DNA of 5,809 nt from an uncultured Saprospiraceae bacterium. Its GTDB lineage: Bacteria > Bacteroidota > Bacteroidia > Chitinophagales > Saprospiraceae. The notes beneath the pieces were generated by a model. It was not told the DNA's origin, did not search any database, and was given only the letters and a program-made list of their open reading frames with translations. The position numbers were made by a program, and so were the translations under genes. The DNA is taken from contig CALHBW010000215.1 of the NCBI GenBank assembly GCA_937930625.1, positions 1 to 5,809 on the forward strand, in the 5' to 3' direction. This document shows positions 5,441-5,809 of this stretch, piece after piece; the stretch's first letter is position 1, and each line of letters opens with the position of its first letter.

Positions 5441-5629
5441 TTCGTTGGATTCGTGATTCGTTAACTCGTGATTCGTTGGATTCGTTGACTCGTTGACTCG
5501 TAATTCGTTAGTCGCGGGTACACGGATAACGAATGAACGGATAACGAATACACGAGTAACGAATCAACGAATAACGGATACACGGATACACGAATAAACG
5601 AGTAACGAATACACGAATAAACGAAACAC
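5434..5629. repeat. Mirror-oriented array of degenerate 7-9 bp units
   Basis: The left arm (5434-5510) is ten consecutive units of YTCGT plus 2-4 bases ending in A, for example CTCGTGA and TTCGTTGGA. A divergent unit follows (5511-5520). The right arm (about 5519-5625) is fourteen units of T(N)(N)ACGRR form, such as TAACGAA and TACACGAA, which is the same consensus on the other strand. The innermost ATTCGTTA (5503-5510) and TAACGAAT (5527-5534) are exact inverse complements around a 16-nt loop. A 21-bp direct repeat (5434-5454 and 5465-5485) and a 15-bp one (5587-5601 and 5610-5624) point to expansion inside each arm. The array includes the folE stop codon and ends 4 bp before the SDR start, so it fills the whole gap. 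Confidence 0.9.
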
Positions 5630-5809
5630 ATGGAAAATTTACTAAAGAAAAATGTACTCGTGGTAGGCGCGACGGGCGGTATCGGAGAGGAAACGGTGAA
5701 GCTCTTGAAAGCAAGTAGTGCGAACATTTATGTCACCGGACGCAATGCGACCAAGCTGAATGAAGTCGCACAAGCCAACGATATTCCGGCTGAACGTATT
5801 TTTGAAATG
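5630..5809 (+). CDS. SDR-family oxidoreductase, N-terminal part (cut by window end)
   Basis: The first 60 residues are in the window and the frame is open at the end. NVLVVGATGGIGEETVKLL (8-26) is the short-chain dehydrogenase/reductase cofactor motif (TGxxxGxG class, here GATGGIG at 13-19). IYVTGRN (33-39) ends the second beta strand with Arg38, which suggests NADP(H) preference. The YxxxK catalytic motif would lie outside, so neither activity nor substrate can be assigned. The start at 5630 follows the repeat array directly, with ACAC before the ATG and no Shine-Dalgarno; it places the first beta strand 7 residues in, as usual for SDRs. It is on the same strand as folE, so it could share its transcript, which would carry the array between the two genes. 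Confidence 0.85.
   Translation, partial: MENLLKKNVLVVGATGGIGEETVKLLKASSANIYVTGRNATKLNEVAQANDIPAERIFEM

Noticed and set aside
5434..5629. CRISPR array
   Set aside because: Units are 7-9 bp, contiguous, degenerate and change orientation; there are no unique spacers, no 25-40 bp repeat and no cas gene.
5461..5727. Minus-strand open frames of 88 and 68 codons with a repetitive Tyr/Ser/Arg/Ile-rich translation over the array
   Set aside because: The repetitive peptide follows from the 15-bp (five-codon) period of the DNA array. The frames also run into the start of the SDR gene on the other strand, and no known domain or leader is seen.

Overview
The window looks like a piece of a Bacteroidota chromosome, possibly a Saprospiria-like lineage, though the order is only a guess. 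The reasons are protein types typical of that phylum (a Bacteroidota-type dihydroorotase with a DDQVHFREPG signature and a small relaxed-lipobox lipoprotein), start codons without Shine-Dalgarno sequences but with A/T-rich leaders, two TAnnTTTG-type candidate -7 boxes, and families of intergenic palindromes.

Layout: 1-361 is non-coding and holds a 61-bp palindrome and a degenerate CGCAGAG-type inverted repeat. A same-strand trio follows: a family 2 (polyprenyl-phosphate-type) glycosyltransferase (362-1087), a small predicted lipoprotein (1204-1620) and dihydroorotase PyrC (1676-3007). A palindrome of the same family as the first lies in each of the two gaps. PyrC converges on a minus-strand CrtI/CRTISO-like FAD oxidoreductase (3014-4492), with only 6 bp between the stop codons and a small symmetric hairpin over both. 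A 252-bp divergent spacer (4493-4744) carries an operator-like palindrome next to the oxidoreductase start and a second class of dispersed inverted repeat. Then comes GTP cyclohydrolase I FolE (4745-5440). After it lies a roughly 190-bp array of 7-9 bp degenerate units whose orientation flips in the middle, ending directly before the start of an SDR oxidoreductase cut by the window edge (5630 onward).

The genes are housekeeping: pyrimidine synthesis (PyrC), pterin/folate synthesis (FolE), lipid-linked sugar transfer (GT2) and probably carotenoid-type redox chemistry. I see no defence system, CRISPR array, integrase or transposase, and no RNA gene. The unusual content is between the genes: four distinct repeat architectures in under 6 kb, of which the mirror-oriented YTCGT/ACGRR array and the palindrome family with a compensatory base-pair change are the most worth following up. 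PyrC also carries Gln in place of the first His of the HxH metal motif.
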